DNA of 64,000 bases from Granulicella sp. L56 (GTDB lineage: Bacteria; Acidobacteriota; Terriglobia; Terriglobales; Acidobacteriaceae), in the NCBI RefSeq assembly GCF_009765835.1, contig NZ_LMUS01000001.1, positions 858,198-922,197 of the forward strand, read 5' to 3'. The translations under genes and the position numbers were made by a program. Numbering within the stretch: the stretch's first letter is position 1; the number at the start of each line of letters is the position of its first letter. Below the pieces are notes generated by a model that saw nothing but the letters and a program-made list of their open reading frames with translations, had not been told where the DNA came from and did no database searches. Below, one piece after another: positions 1 to 8,028 of the stretch.

Positions 1-36
1 CAACCTAAATCAAAGCCACAACAGCCCGATCACCCA

Positions 37-81
37 CACGCGAACGCGTCCGCCGCACAGCGGCTTCGTTCAAGTCGGCTT
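37..81. repeat. Copy of IS91-like right end
   Basis: These 45 bases are identical to 5221-5265, the right end of the IS91-like element further on, and lie in the same orientation. The sequence can fold into a hairpin (GAACG and GCCGC pairing with GCGGC and CGTTC). Identity stops abruptly on both sides, so this is the end of a related, not identical, element whose body would lie left of the window. Together with the IS left end at 2830 it brackets the CHAT gene. Confidence 0.75.
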
Positions 82-413
82 GTCGGAAGTGATCGCTAAC
101 TTCTGCTAACGGCGTTTCACGGTACTAATCCCGTCGTACCGCTTAGCCAGCGCTCAATGAGCGCATCGGCCTGTTATCAACAGTTGAAGAATCATTCACC
201 TGTCCGAGAAGCACGACTTTTCGGCAACTGAGGAGGAATGCTTTTTCGTGGTTCTAACCTATAGGGTGGCTGGCGGGAACAGCCCGCTGAGGAAGGTGCG
301 AAAGACGCGCCGGCTGGAGCTAAGAAGGAAACCTCCTCCCCCGCCGATTAGCATGGAACTTACTGGAACTGATCGACCATCGGTTGCCATAAATTTGCGG
401 AGCGTCTGGTGAT
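82..413. other. Non-coding stretch upstream of CHAT gene
   Basis: No convincing gene is visible here; short minus-strand frames are shadows. It must hold the promoter of the CHAT gene at 414, but I could not pick a confident -35/-10 pair. The Shine-Dalgarno for 414 is weak (GGAG about 15 bases upstream, then GGTGAT). Confidence 0.4.
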
Positions 414-2666
414 ATGGCAAAAACCAAGAAGATAACGCGACCAATGCTGCAAAAAGCGATTCAACGGATCGGAGGCAGCATGGAACGGGCTGCCATCCCG
501 AAGCCGGAGGTGATCAAGAGAGCGTCCAGACGCAAGGAGCCCCGGTGGCGGCTTGACGATGTCTACACGGCTGGAACGATTCTGTATGTGGTTGTCTTGG
601 ATAAAGAGCACGCAGGAGAGTTCACGTTCTTCCAGGGTTTTAGCGACAACGCGCTGAGCGCCGCGGGAACCCTCCGGCACATCTGCGAACTGCCCGCACA
701 CAGCGAAGAGTTGTTCCAGGAGCGAGCGGATACCGCGCGGGCACGCATGGGTGGACGATCCGGGTATGCGATTCTTCTTCTCGACGAGGAGTTCCTAGCG
801 GAGTTTCCGGCTCTTCCTGGCTTTGTGTGTGTGATCTCCAACAAAGACAATCGCGAGCGTGTTGCCGCTGCGATTGGGGCCCGCAATGATCCCCATTGGC
901 GGCACGTCACTACGATGGAAGCGCCCACGACGGAATCGAAACTTTGGGAACTGGACCGGGGGTACTTTCATGACTGGGCCAAGGAGGTGGTGAAGGGGCA
1001 CATGGCGCAAACGCAGCAGGCAGACCTGCAGGATGGTGATTTCAAGCCGGTTGTCCTTCGCGAGACGAGTGTTCTTTCGCTGGCAAGTCGTGGGCACAAC
1101 ATTGTGACGCCAACCGAGAGCGTGTTCCTTTCGCTTGGTTACTCCTTCGATCTACCAGATGACAGACTCGCCGGTCACGAGGACGAAGCCTTCGCGAGCG
1201 CTCTCGTGACGCAGGCCAATGCGTTAGAGACCCAGTTAAGCGAACTCACGGAGAGCTCAGAGAGGCCACAGGGCGTACCAAGCGTCATCGTTACCGTCCC
1301 CTCGGTCTTTCGTCATTTGAAGCCGAAGATCGCCGAGAAGATGACGGAAAAGGAGTTGCGCCGCGTCTTGAAGGCGGTGTTGCGCCAGGCTCAGTACATC
1401 GCGTATCGGGCAACCCCAGAAGAATTGAAACTGATCATGGAATCTCCTGTGGCGCAGTCGGTCATGGCAATGCGAGCGAAAGAGCTTTATCTATACACAG
1501 CGGCGCTGACTGTTTCCGCGTGCAGTCTGTGCTGCCCCGTCTTGCGCCTTCCACCGCAGGTAGACCGGGTGCGCGACCTGCTGCTTGGGCTCGCCATCCT
1601 GTCGCGGAAAGGCAACGCGACGCAGAGGCGCCGGAACCAGATCGCGATTCGAATCGGAGATTCGCTCCGGTCATCGATTCCGACTGTCCTCCTGACCAAG
1701 CTCGATACGTATGCGGATAGGGGCGTGAAGCTGATTGGCGACGTTCCACTGGAGCTGCTTTCCATCGGTGGGCTTCCGTTGTCGCTGAGGTGCAGTGTGT
1801 CGCGCCTCCCGACACTTCCCGGCAACCTGATGATGCGTCACTCGCTAATGCGAAAGCCATCGTTTCTGCATCCCAAAGATTTCCACGATGTTCTGGTGGT
1901 CCGCTCGTTCGCTCCTGACGATCCAATCCGGAATCTTCTGGAGGTCTCGATCAAGGTCTGCCTCCCGGCCGGCAGCAAGGTGAGGGTGAAGTTCGTCGAT
2001 GTCTCCACAGAAGAAGAGTTCGCGCAAGCTTTCAATAACTTCGACGGAAAGATCGCTATCTTCGACGGCCATGGAACGCAGTCTCCGGAAGATGCGCAGG
2101 GAGTGCTGTCGGTCGGCTCGGTGAAGATCAATCCCTTCCAGTTCTACGGAAAGGTGAGGTTGCCCGCAATCGTGCTTCTGAGCGCCTGCGAGACGCATTC
2201 GCTCGGGGGCATTGAATCCAGCGTGGCAAGTGCCCTACTGTTTATGGGCGCGTGGTCTGTACTTGGTACGCTGGCACCTGTCGATGCCCGGGCGTCCGCG
2301 ATGCTCATCGCGAGATTCCTGTTTCGCCTCGAAGCCTTCTTGCCTGCTCTTCCGGGCGCGATGAACTGGACGGAGGTCGTGACGGGCATGCTACGGATGA
2401 GCTATGCGACGGACCTTCTGTTCAAATTTGAAGAGCTGCACGGTATGAGGCCCGGGAGCCTGCGGGACGTGCAAATGACCGCGAACATGGCAATTACCAT
2501 GAACGATCCGGCGTGGTTTGAGAAACTGCTGGAAGGGATCGCGAAGAAGACAAACGAACCGTTGGCGAAAGTCACCGAGCGATGGCGAGACACCTGTTAT
2601 TTCACAGAGACGCTTCGCCATGTGCATTTGGGGAGCCCGGAACATATCTTTGTTGGTCCCGAATGA
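414..2666 (+). CDS. CHAT-domain (caspase-like) protein, putative defence protease
   Basis: This 750-residue protein has a C-terminal CHAT peptidase domain. The candidate catalytic pair is His553 (in DGHG) and Cys592 (in LLSACET), spaced as in caspase-fold CHAT proteases, followed by a GAWSVLGTLAPVD strand typical of the family. The first ~480 residues match nothing I recognise; there is no clear TPR array, signal peptide or membrane segment. CHAT proteins in bacteria are often effectors of anti-phage or cell-suicide systems, where another component activates cleavage of a target. Here the gene stands alone on its strand between an IS91-like end (37-81) and a complete IS91-like element, so any partner is either outside the window or absent. 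Start ATG 414 has a weak ribosome-binding site. The domain call is firm; the defence role is inferred. Confidence 0.8.
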   Translation: MAKTKKITRPMLQKAIQRIGGSMERAAIPKPEVIKRASRRKEPRWRLDDVYTAGTILYVVVLDKEHAGEFTFFQGFSDNALSAAGTLRHICELPAHSEELFQERADTARARMGGRSGYAILLLDEEFLAEFPALPGFVCVISNKDNRERVAAAIGARNDPHWRHVTTMEAPTTESKLWELDRGYFHDWAKEVVKGHMAQTQQADLQDGDFKPVVLRETSVLSLASRGHNIVTPTESVFLSLGYSFDLPDDRLAGHEDEAFASALVTQANALETQLSELTESSERPQGVPSVIVTVPSVFRHLKPKIAEKMTEKELRRVLKAVLRQAQYIAYRATPEELKLIMESPVAQSVMAMRAKELYLYTAALTVSACSLCCPVLRLPPQVDRVRDLLLGLAILSRKGNATQRRRNQIAIRIGDSLRSSIPTVLLTKLDTYADRGVKLIGDVPLELLSIGGLPLSLRCSVSRLPTLPGNLMMRHSLMRKPSFLHPKDFHDVLVVRSFAPDDPIRNLLEVSIKVCLPAGSKVRVKFVDVSTEEEFAQAFNNFDGKIAIFDGHGTQSPEDAQGVLSVGSVKINPFQFYGKVRLPAIVLLSACETHSLGGIESSVASALLFMGAWSVLGTLAPVDARASAMLIARFLFRLEAFLPALPGAMNWTEVVTGMLRMSYATDLLFKFEELHGMRPGSLRDVQMTANMAITMNDPAWFEKLLEGIAKKTNEPLAKVTERWRDTCYFTETLRHVHLGSPEHIFVGPE

Positions 2667-3092
2667 CGGCGTCGAGCATAGACAGCCTTTCCCGTCAGCG
2701 AGCCGTCTGAGTTGACGCGAAATCGCCAATGCACTCACCGATCCGGATTGGTACCGACAAGTCTTAGTGCTGTATGTGGACCGCCCGTTTCCGACGCGTG
2801 GAGTGACGCCTGCTGTGAGGGCGGTTCGCATACAGCGACTTGAAGGAAGCCGCTTTTCCGGGGTTGCTGATCTATGGGAGTTGAATGCAGTTGGAGTGGT
2901 TCTGGTGGTCTGGGGGCAGTGGGCTGTCGTGTGTAGAGAGTGCTGTACCCGGGCGTTGGTAGCAGCGGACGAACTTCAGCATGTTGGCTGAGAGTGGCGA
3001 CAAGAGCAGGCGGCAGCTGCGAGAGTCGCTGAAGACGCGAGCCGGTTGTGCACGCGCAAGCATGAGGTTGGAGCGAGGCTGGAGTCGGAGGT
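2667..3092. other. Gap: CHAT 3' flank and IS91-like left terminal region
   Basis: No gene is seen here. 2667-2829 is the flank of the CHAT gene. 2830-3092 is the region downstream of the IS transposase stop, where IS91 relatives carry the rolling-circle origin (oriIS). Frames crossing this stretch are low-complexity shadows. Confidence 0.5.
2830..2854 (+). repeat. IS91-like left terminal repeat
   Basis: This 25-base sequence is the inverted counterpart of 5243-5267, with mismatches only at positions 4, 5, 6 and 16. It lies about 240 bp beyond the transposase stop codon, where an oriIS-type end is expected. Confidence 0.65.
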
Positions 3093-4259
3093 TCATGCGG
3101 CTTGTCTGTGTGCGTAGGGTGGAGAGCGAGACAGCAGTTGCGCGGCTTTGAGCCGTTCGATGACGCGCATCGTTCCACCGCAGAGCGGGCACTTGGGAAG
3201 GTCTACCGACCGGGCAGGTTGTTGAGGAGCCTGGGTTGATCGATCGGGTGGACTGCCAAGCAGCCTGAAGCAGAGCGGCAGCAGTGTGGCACGTTGGCGG
3301 TTAGCAAGGAAACCGAAATTGCGGATGCGCACGAAGCCGCGTGGCAGCAGGTGCAGAAGGAAGCGGCGAAGGAACTCGTCGACCGGCAGGCTCATGACGC
3401 GCTTCTTGTTGCCGTGGGCGGAGTCTCGCCAGCGGAAGCTGACCTGGCCGTCGGAGAGGGTGACCAGCCTGCTGTTGGCGATGCCGACACGATGGGTGTA
3501 AGCGCCCAGATAGCGCAGGGCATGTTCCGGTCCGCCGAACGGTCGCTTGGAGTAGACAACCCAGTCGTGACGGAACAGGACTCTGAGCCAGGCAGCGAAG
3601 CTGCGTGGCTCGGCGAGCGATGCAAGTTGACCGTGGAACTCGAGCTTGCCTTGTTGGAACGCGGCCTTGAGACCGGCGATGAACTTGCCGCGGAAGACAC
3701 GTCCGAGCACCTTGACCGGAAGGAAGAAGGTGCGGCGTGACGAGATCCACTCGGTGTGGCCAGGTGCGAGACCGCCGGCGGCGATGACGCAGTGAACGTG
3801 CGGATGATGCTGCAATCGCTGGTCCCAGGTGTGGAGCACGCTGAAGAAACCGATCTCGGCTCCAAGGTGTCGAGGATCGCGTGCGACTTCGAGCAGCGCA
3901 GCAGCACTGACGCGGAACAGCAGGCCATAAATCAGCCGCTTGTTCTGGAGTGCCAGCGGAGCGAGTTCGCGCGGCAACGTGAACACGGCATGGACGTAGC
4001 GCGTGGGCAGCAACTCCTGTTCGCGCTGCTGGAGCCAGCGGATGCGGGCGTTGCCCCGGCACTTCGGGCAGTGCCGATTGCGGCACGAGTTATAGGAGAT
4101 GGCATGATGTCCGCAGGCCAAGCACTGATCGCGATGGGCACCGAGAGCGGCGGTGCGGCAACGCGTGATGGCAGTCAGCACCTTCTCATGCTGTCCGTTG
4201 ATCCATCTGCGGCTGCGGTCGATGAAACCCTGTCCTGCGTAGCGAATGATGTCGGCCAT
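3093..4259 (-). CDS. IS91 family transposase (HUH/Y2)
   Basis: A 388-residue rolling-circle transposase. The N-terminus has a cysteine/histidine zinc-binding module (CLACGHH followed by CRNRHCPKC, residues ~45-75). The metal-binding HUH motif is visible as HPHVHCVI (residues ~150-157), and the YLGAYTHRVGI segment carries candidate catalytic tyrosines. It nicks at oriIS and drives single-strand transfer. The start lies 17 bp after the stop of the upstream recombinase gene, so the two are probably co-transcribed. The gene looks full length and undamaged. The last ~40 residues end in a second CPLC-type motif. Confidence 0.92.
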   Translation of the reverse strand: MADIIRYAGQGFIDRSRRWINGQHEKVLTAITRCRTAALGAHRDQCLACGHHAISYNSCRNRHCPKCRGNARIRWLQQREQELLPTRYVHAVFTLPRELAPLALQNKRLIYGLLFRVSAAALLEVARDPRHLGAEIGFFSVLHTWDQRLQHHPHVHCVIAAGGLAPGHTEWISSRRTFFLPVKVLGRVFRGKFIAGLKAAFQQGKLEFHGQLASLAEPRSFAAWLRVLFRHDWVVYSKRPFGGPEHALRYLGAYTHRVGIANSRLVTLSDGQVSFRWRDSAHGNKKRVMSLPVDEFLRRFLLHLLPRGFVRIRNFGFLANRQRATLLPLCFRLLGSPPDRSTQAPQQPARSVDLPKCPLCGGTMRVIERLKAAQLLSRSPPYAHRQAA

Positions 4260-4276
4260 CTCCAGTGGAGATCGGC

Positions 4277-5161
4277 TTAGACGCTGCGTATGGCTTCTCC
4301 TGATGTTCCAAGCTGAAGCATGTCGAGGGGACTTGCGGTCGCGCTCAAATGCTTCTTCGAGAGGTGCAGGTAGATGGTGGTCTCTTCAAGATCGCGATGC
4401 CCGAGCAGGACCTGGATGGTGCGTAGGTCGGCGCCGGCTTCCAGCAGGTGCGTCGCGAAGCAGTGGCGCAGGGTATGCGGGTGGATGTGCTTATGCTCGA
4501 GGCCGGCGCGGAGCGCGGCCTGCTGGCACGCGGTCCAGAGCACCTTGGTCGTTACTGGGCGGCTCGATGTATGCCACCGGTTGCCGGGAAACAGCCACTC
4601 GCTCGGCTTGTGGCGAAGCCCGCGCCAGTAGTTGCGCAACGCTTCGAGCAGCGCCGGACTCAGCATGACGTCGCGGTCCTTGCGTCCCTTGCCTCCGCGA
4701 ATGTGAACCACCATCCGCTGGCTGTCGATGTCGGCCACCTTCAGTCGAGCCACCTCTGCCCGTCGCGCTCCTGTGGCATAGAGCGTCATGACGAGAACGC
4801 GTTGGAACGGGGTCTCGGTCGCATCGATCAGGCGAGCAACTTCCTGCTGGCTAAGGATCTCCGGAAGGTGCAGCACCTTCTTCGGATAGGGCGTCTCGGC
4901 GGCGCTCCAACCTCGCTTTAGTACCTGGATGTAGAGAAAGCGCAATGCAGCCAGCCGTTGCGTGACCGTGTTGGGAGCAAGCTTCCAGGTACGGAACATG
5001 GCTGCCTGATACTCCCGGATGTGATCCAAGCCGAGCTGATCGGGTGGACAATGAAAGTGCTGCGAGTAGTGCTCGACGGTGCGGATGTAAGCGCGAATCG
5101 TGGACGGAGCGTAGTTGCGGCGCTCCAACTCTTCCAGCATGATCTGACGTAGATGGGTCAC
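4277..5161 (-). CDS. Tyrosine recombinase of the IS91-like element
   Basis: A 294-residue XerC/D-like tyrosine recombinase. An N-terminal SAM-like core-binding domain (residues 1-90) is followed by the catalytic domain: Arg in YATGARRAEVARL, HTLRH (HxxR) near residue 235, a GH motif in VLLGHRD, and the nucleophile Tyr in TTIYLHLS. Such recombinases commonly precede the HUH transposase in one branch of IS91 elements; their exact role is not settled, and resolution or integration of intermediates is likely. It is the first gene of the two-gene IS operon. Confidence 0.88.
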   Translation of the reverse strand: MTHLRQIMLEELERRNYAPSTIRAYIRTVEHYSQHFHCPPDQLGLDHIREYQAAMFRTWKLAPNTVTQRLAALRFLYIQVLKRGWSAAETPYPKKVLHLPEILSQQEVARLIDATETPFQRVLVMTLYATGARRAEVARLKVADIDSQRMVVHIRGGKGRKDRDVMLSPALLEALRNYWRGLRHKPSEWLFPGNRWHTSSRPVTTKVLWTACQQAALRAGLEHKHIHPHTLRHCFATHLLEAGADLRTIQVLLGHRDLEETTIYLHLSKKHLSATASPLDMLQLGTSGEAIRSV

Positions 5162-5242
5162 AGAGAATCCTCCTTCTCTGCGACAAACGCTAGATCATCA
5201 CCTCAACTGCTGGCCCAACGCACGCGAACGCGTCCGCCGCAC

Positions 5243-5267
5243 AGCGGCTTCGTTCAAGTCGGCTTAT
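5243..5267 (-). repeat. IS91-like right terminal repeat
   Basis: Inverted counterpart of 2830-2854. It sits in the 45-bp block 5221-5265 that is repeated exactly at 37-81. The block also folds on itself into a short hairpin, as expected of terIS/oriIS ends. Confidence 0.65.
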
Positions 5268-5334
5268 CGTCAGTAGTGTCCTCGGCAATGAGATGCACGT
5301 CTATGAGACACCAAAGAATAGACCGCAGCGTTTT

Positions 5335-5673
5335 CTACTGAGATCGTTTGGGTGCCCTCAGTTTGGCGACGATTCCCGCGTCCTGTAGCTTTCGACCAAG
5401 TTCGTCGTCCTTTGCCAGAAGTGTGAAATCCCCTTCCAATCGCAATGCTTGCATGATCCGAACATAGACTCCCAACGCAACGGCGGGGTCTCCCCGCTCA
5501 GCTTTAGAAAAAGTGCGCAGACTGATTCCTGCGCGTTGCGCAACAATCTCCGCTGAGTATTTACGTCGAAGGCGTGCAAGCTTTAGACGAACTCCGAAAT
5601 CGCCGAGCAAGCGGGAGACTCTCGGAAGGAGTGATGGTGTCGTTCTTCCCATAACAAGCATTATCGCGGACAT
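5335..5673 (-). CDS. HipB-like XRE-family HTH regulator, orphan
   Basis: A 112-residue protein with one Cro/C1-type helix-turn-helix (residues ~28-85; VAQRAGISLRTFSKAERG is the recognition unit) and a C-terminal DDELGRKLQDAG segment. This layout is typical of the small regulator paired with HipA-type kinases, where it is antitoxin and autorepressor. No hipA follows: only 67 bp separate its stop codon from the right end of the IS91-like element. The partner was probably lost or displaced when the IS arrived. Several in-frame ATGs (5673, 5661, 5652) are possible and none has a strong ribosome-binding site; starting at 5652 would give the usual MGRTTPS-like beginning. Confidence 0.7.
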   Translation of the reverse strand: MSAIMLVMGRTTPSLLPRVSRLLGDFGVRLKLARLRRKYSAEIVAQRAGISLRTFSKAERGDPAVALGVYVRIMQALRLEGDFTLLAKDDELGRKLQDAGIVAKLRAPKRSQ

Positions 5674-5751
5674 AGACGCCTGGCATCATGCTTTTTATTG
5701 CTCGTTACACGGCGGGCCGCAGTCGGAAATTTGATACGCCAGAACCCGCTG

Positions 5752-6762
5752 TCACAAGCCACTAACGGCCGCATGAAGAGACTTCTCGCCCAGATGCGCG
5801 TATCTCGCGCTCATTTGGATCGTCTTGTGTCCTGCGAGCTGTTGAATTACCTTCAGATTTTCGCCGCGCATCGCTAAGCGAGAGCAGAACGTGTGCCGGT
5901 TGTCGTGCCATCGGTAGTTCACGATCTTGGCATCCTCCATCGCGGGCTTGAACCAGTCCTTCGGATTCTTAATCGGGAACACCAGAGCATCCCGGCTCGT
6001 GGACTTCGATCGGCGAGCGAACTCCTCCATCGCCTTCATGACTGCATCATTCATGGGAATCATGCGCGGAGAGCCATTTTTCGTTCGATCAAGATTGATC
6101 TCGCGACGCTCAAAGTCGATGTTCTTCCATGCGAGCGTGTACTGCTCCGAGAGCCGCATCCCCGTGCCAAGCGAGATGCTTAGTTCCGCCTCATGTTCAG
6201 GGAATCGTTCTCGGATGGCATCGCGGAGCTTTGTTTCCTCGGCCTCCGTGAGGAATCGAATACGGCCGTTATTTTCGGCTCGTTGGCGAACAAGCCGGGC
6301 CGGGTTGCTGGCGACCTTGCCATTTCGAAGAGCCTCTCGAAAGATGAGCGAGAACAATGCGCGGTAGCGGTTTGAAGTCGCAGGTGTCTTTGTGGCGCGT
6401 GTGAGCCAGGCGTCGATGTCGGCAGGCTTGATCTTGTCGACTGGTGTTTCGCCGAAGGCCTCCACAATCTTCTTGACTCTGATCTCTACGCTTCGGAAGT
6501 CGCGATGATGCTTTTTGCTGAAGACGAGGATGTCGTCACAGAGCGTCTTGAAACGGATCGAAGTATGCCGCATGTTCTCCGGCATCTTGATTCCTTCTCG
6601 GATTTCGTTCTTACGTTTGATAAGGAGATCGCCAGCGGCTTTCTTGGTTCCAACCTTCTCGCGCTTCAGAACTCCATCGACCCGATAACGAATCCAGTAG
6701 ATCTTGCTTCCAGGTTCACGTTCCCAGACGCCTCGTACCTTCTTCTCGTCTTTTCTCGGCAT
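5752..6762 (-). CDS. Phage-type tyrosine integrase of tRNA-Leu island
   Basis: A 336-residue site-specific integrase from ATG 6762, which has a GAGGG ribosome-binding site 8 bases upstream (an earlier TTG at 6783 is possible). It has an N-terminal arm-binding region with SKIYWIRYRVDG (about residues 18-29), a core-binding domain (~65-150) and a catalytic domain: Arg in GTGMRLSEQ, WHDNRHTF (HxxR), LAGHKTI and nucleophile Tyr in SARYAHLGE near the C-terminus. The gene starts ~130 bp from the 3' end of tRNA-Leu(CAA), the usual arrangement of an integrase with its tRNA attachment site. It would integrate or excise the element that extends to lower coordinates. All catalytic residues are present. 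Confidence 0.9.
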   Translation of the reverse strand: MPRKDEKKVRGVWEREPGSKIYWIRYRVDGVLKREKVGTKKAAGDLLIKRKNEIREGIKMPENMRHTSIRFKTLCDDILVFSKKHHRDFRSVEIRVKKIVEAFGETPVDKIKPADIDAWLTRATKTPATSNRYRALFSLIFREALRNGKVASNPARLVRQRAENNGRIRFLTEAEETKLRDAIRERFPEHEAELSISLGTGMRLSEQYTLAWKNIDFERREINLDRTKNGSPRMIPMNDAVMKAMEEFARRSKSTSRDALVFPIKNPKDWFKPAMEDAKIVNYRWHDNRHTFCSRLAMRGENLKVIQQLAGHKTIQMSARYAHLGEKSLHAAVSGL

Positions 6763-6892
6763 AAACGAGCCCTCTGACAACAAGGTAGCAAAGTATCACC
6801 AGAAGTATCACCAGCACAATTTGGACATGAAAAAACCTCTCAAGGTGAGAGGCTTTGGTCATTGGAAGCTATTCATTATCAACATGTTGGAG

Positions 6893-6979
6893 TGGTGCCG
6901 GGAGGGGGGGTCGAACCCCCACGAGGTTGCCCTCGGCGGATTTTGAGTCCGCTGCGTCTGCCAGTTCCGCCATCCCGGC
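6893..6979 (-). tRNA. tRNA-Leu (anticodon CAA)
   Basis: An 87-nt class II tRNA including an encoded CCA (6893-6895 on the plus strand reads TGG). The acceptor stem GCCGGGA pairs with TCCCGGC. The anticodon stem GCGGA/TCCGC encloses loop CTCAAAA with anticodon CAA (codon UUG), and a long variable arm is present. The T-arm is GGGGGTTCGA.CCCCC-like. It is intact, and its 3' end faces the island integrase. Confidence 0.95.
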
Positions 6980-7084
6980 TGGATTCACTTTTATTATATA
7001 GAGTTTTTAACTGCACTCATTCCTTCAACAGCCATTTTCTCCATCGCGCTTAGGAAATAAATAACTAGAGCGTATTCCTCTTTG

Positions 7085-7723
7085 CTATAGAGCATTGAAG
7101 GGGAGCCTGAACCCGGCATGAGCGTCTTGTGGCCGGATGTATGGAAGAAGGTCGGCGATGGCTTGTTCGAGCGCCTCCGCTGTTCTTGCTTTGGCGGTGC
7201 GGAGCAGATGTTTGAGTTTGGCCCATGCTTTCTCATTCGGGTTGAGGTCGGGTGAGTAGGGCGGCAAGTAGAGCACTTCGGCTCCGACGGCTGCGATTCG
7301 TTCGCGAACACCGGTTACCTTATGCGAACTGAGGTTGTCCATGACCACCACATCGCCTGGTCTGAGTGCGGGGCAGAGAACATGGTCGAGGTAAGCAAGG
7401 AAGATCTCGGCGTCAGTGGCCGCCTCGATGGTCATGGTGGCGATCATGCCGTTGAGGCTCATCGCACCGAGGATGGTAAAAATCTTCCAGTTTCCCTCTG
7501 GCGTGGTTTCATGCACGCGAACACCGCGCGGCGCTCGCGCATAGCGCCGGGTCATCTGGGTTGAGACGCCGCTTTCATCGAGGAAGATCAACTGTTCCGG
7601 CGCGATCGACCGGAGCCGGCCGAGGAAGACTTCGCGCCGCTTGCGGTTCTCTTCGGTGTCGCGCTCGACGGCGGGGAGCGACTTTTTTTCAGCCGCAGAC
7701 CCAGTTCCCGAACCACCCGCCAC
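7085..7723 (-). CDS. IS630 transposase OrfB (DDE catalytic domain)
   Basis: Second frame of the IS630 transposase, read after a -1 slip on AAAAAAA at 7683-7689. This joins OrfA ...LRLKK to the OrfB stretch SLPAVERDTEE. The catalytic triad is visible: LIFLDESGV (first Asp), VVMDNLSSHK (second Asp) and LPPYSPDLNPNEKAWAKLK (final acidic residue). The nominal start at 7723 is probably not used on its own. Nothing looks damaged. Confidence 0.88.
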   Translation of the reverse strand: MAGGSGTGSAAEKKSLPAVERDTEENRKRREVFLGRLRSIAPEQLIFLDESGVSTQMTRRYARAPRGVRVHETTPEGNWKIFTILGAMSLNGMIATMTIEAATDAEIFLAYLDHVLCPALRPGDVVVMDNLSSHKVTGVRERIAAVGAEVLYLPPYSPDLNPNEKAWAKLKHLLRTAKARTAEALEQAIADLLPYIRPQDAHAGFRLPFNAL

Positions 7724-8028
7724 ATCTGTGTCTGGCTAATCGTCACCCCGGTTGTGCGCTCTAGTTCCTCACGCAGTTCACGAAGAACCAGGTCCGGCTT
7801 GGCCTTCAGCAACGCCTTCACCTGCACCCGATCCACACGGCTTGGACGCCCATGCCTGCTCTGCGGAGCACGCTCCATCGCACCGCCACGCTGGTGCGCA
7901 GCCGATACTTTCCACGCCCACCACACGCTTACGCCGAATCGCTCCGCGAGTTCGCGCAACGTTCCCTTACCCGCCGCATGGGCCTCTAACAACTTCCTCC
8001 GCAGATCATCACTGTAAGCACGAGCCAT
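7588..8028 (-). CDS. IS630 transposase OrfA (HTH domain)
   Basis: First frame of the IS630 transposase, from ATG 8028 (preceded by GGAAGG). It encodes a winged helix-turn-helix region (YSDDLRRKLLEAHAAG..., with LAERFGVSVWWAWK as recognition unit) that binds the IS ends. Translation in this frame continues past the A7 run (minus strand of 7683-7689) into a Ser/Arg-rich tail. The functional product is made when ribosomes shift -1 there and enter OrfB. Confidence 0.85.
   Translation of the reverse strand: MARAYSDDLRRKLLEAHAAGKGTLRELAERFGVSVWWAWKVSAAHQRGGAMERAPQSRHGRPSRVDRVQVKALLKAKPDLVLRELREELERTTGVTISQTQMWRVVRELGLRLKKSRSPPSSATPKRTASGAKSSSAGSGRSRRNS
7683..7689 (-). promoter_or_regulatory. Slippery A7 site for -1 frameshift
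   Basis: A run of seven A residues on the coding (minus) strand inside the OrfA/OrfB overlap. Reading CTG AAA AAA AGT in frame A becomes AAA AAG TCG in frame B after a -1 step, giving a continuous HTH-DDE protein. This is the usual expression strategy of many IS630 elements. Confidence 0.75.

Larger units (their letters stand above)
2830..5267 (-). mobile_element. IS91-like insertion element (tyrosine recombinase + Y2 transposase)
   Basis: The element is about 2.44 kb and carries two genes on the minus strand: a tyrosine recombinase followed by an IS91-type HUH transposase. The ends are defined by an imperfect inverted repeat, 2830-2854 against 5243-5267 (21 of 25 positions match). A 45-bp copy of the right end occurs at 37-81. 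IS91-family elements move by rolling-circle replication between oriIS (3' of the transposase) and terIS (5' side) and can carry neighbouring DNA with them. The exact boundaries are inferred from the repeats. Confidence 0.75.

Noticed and set aside
1462..1926. Antisense frames inside the CHAT gene (154 aa and others)
   Set aside because: Low-complexity Arg/Ser/Ala compositions typical of shadow frames in GC-rich coding DNA, with no ribosome-binding sites.
3294..4280. Plus-strand frames across the IS91-like transposase
   Set aside because: They mirror the transposase and recombinase genes, which show full catalytic motifs on the minus strand.
1..6892. Second attachment site (copy of tRNA-Leu 3' end)
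   Set aside because: I scanned the left part for the tRNA 3' sequence and found no convincing copy, so the far island end is not in the window.
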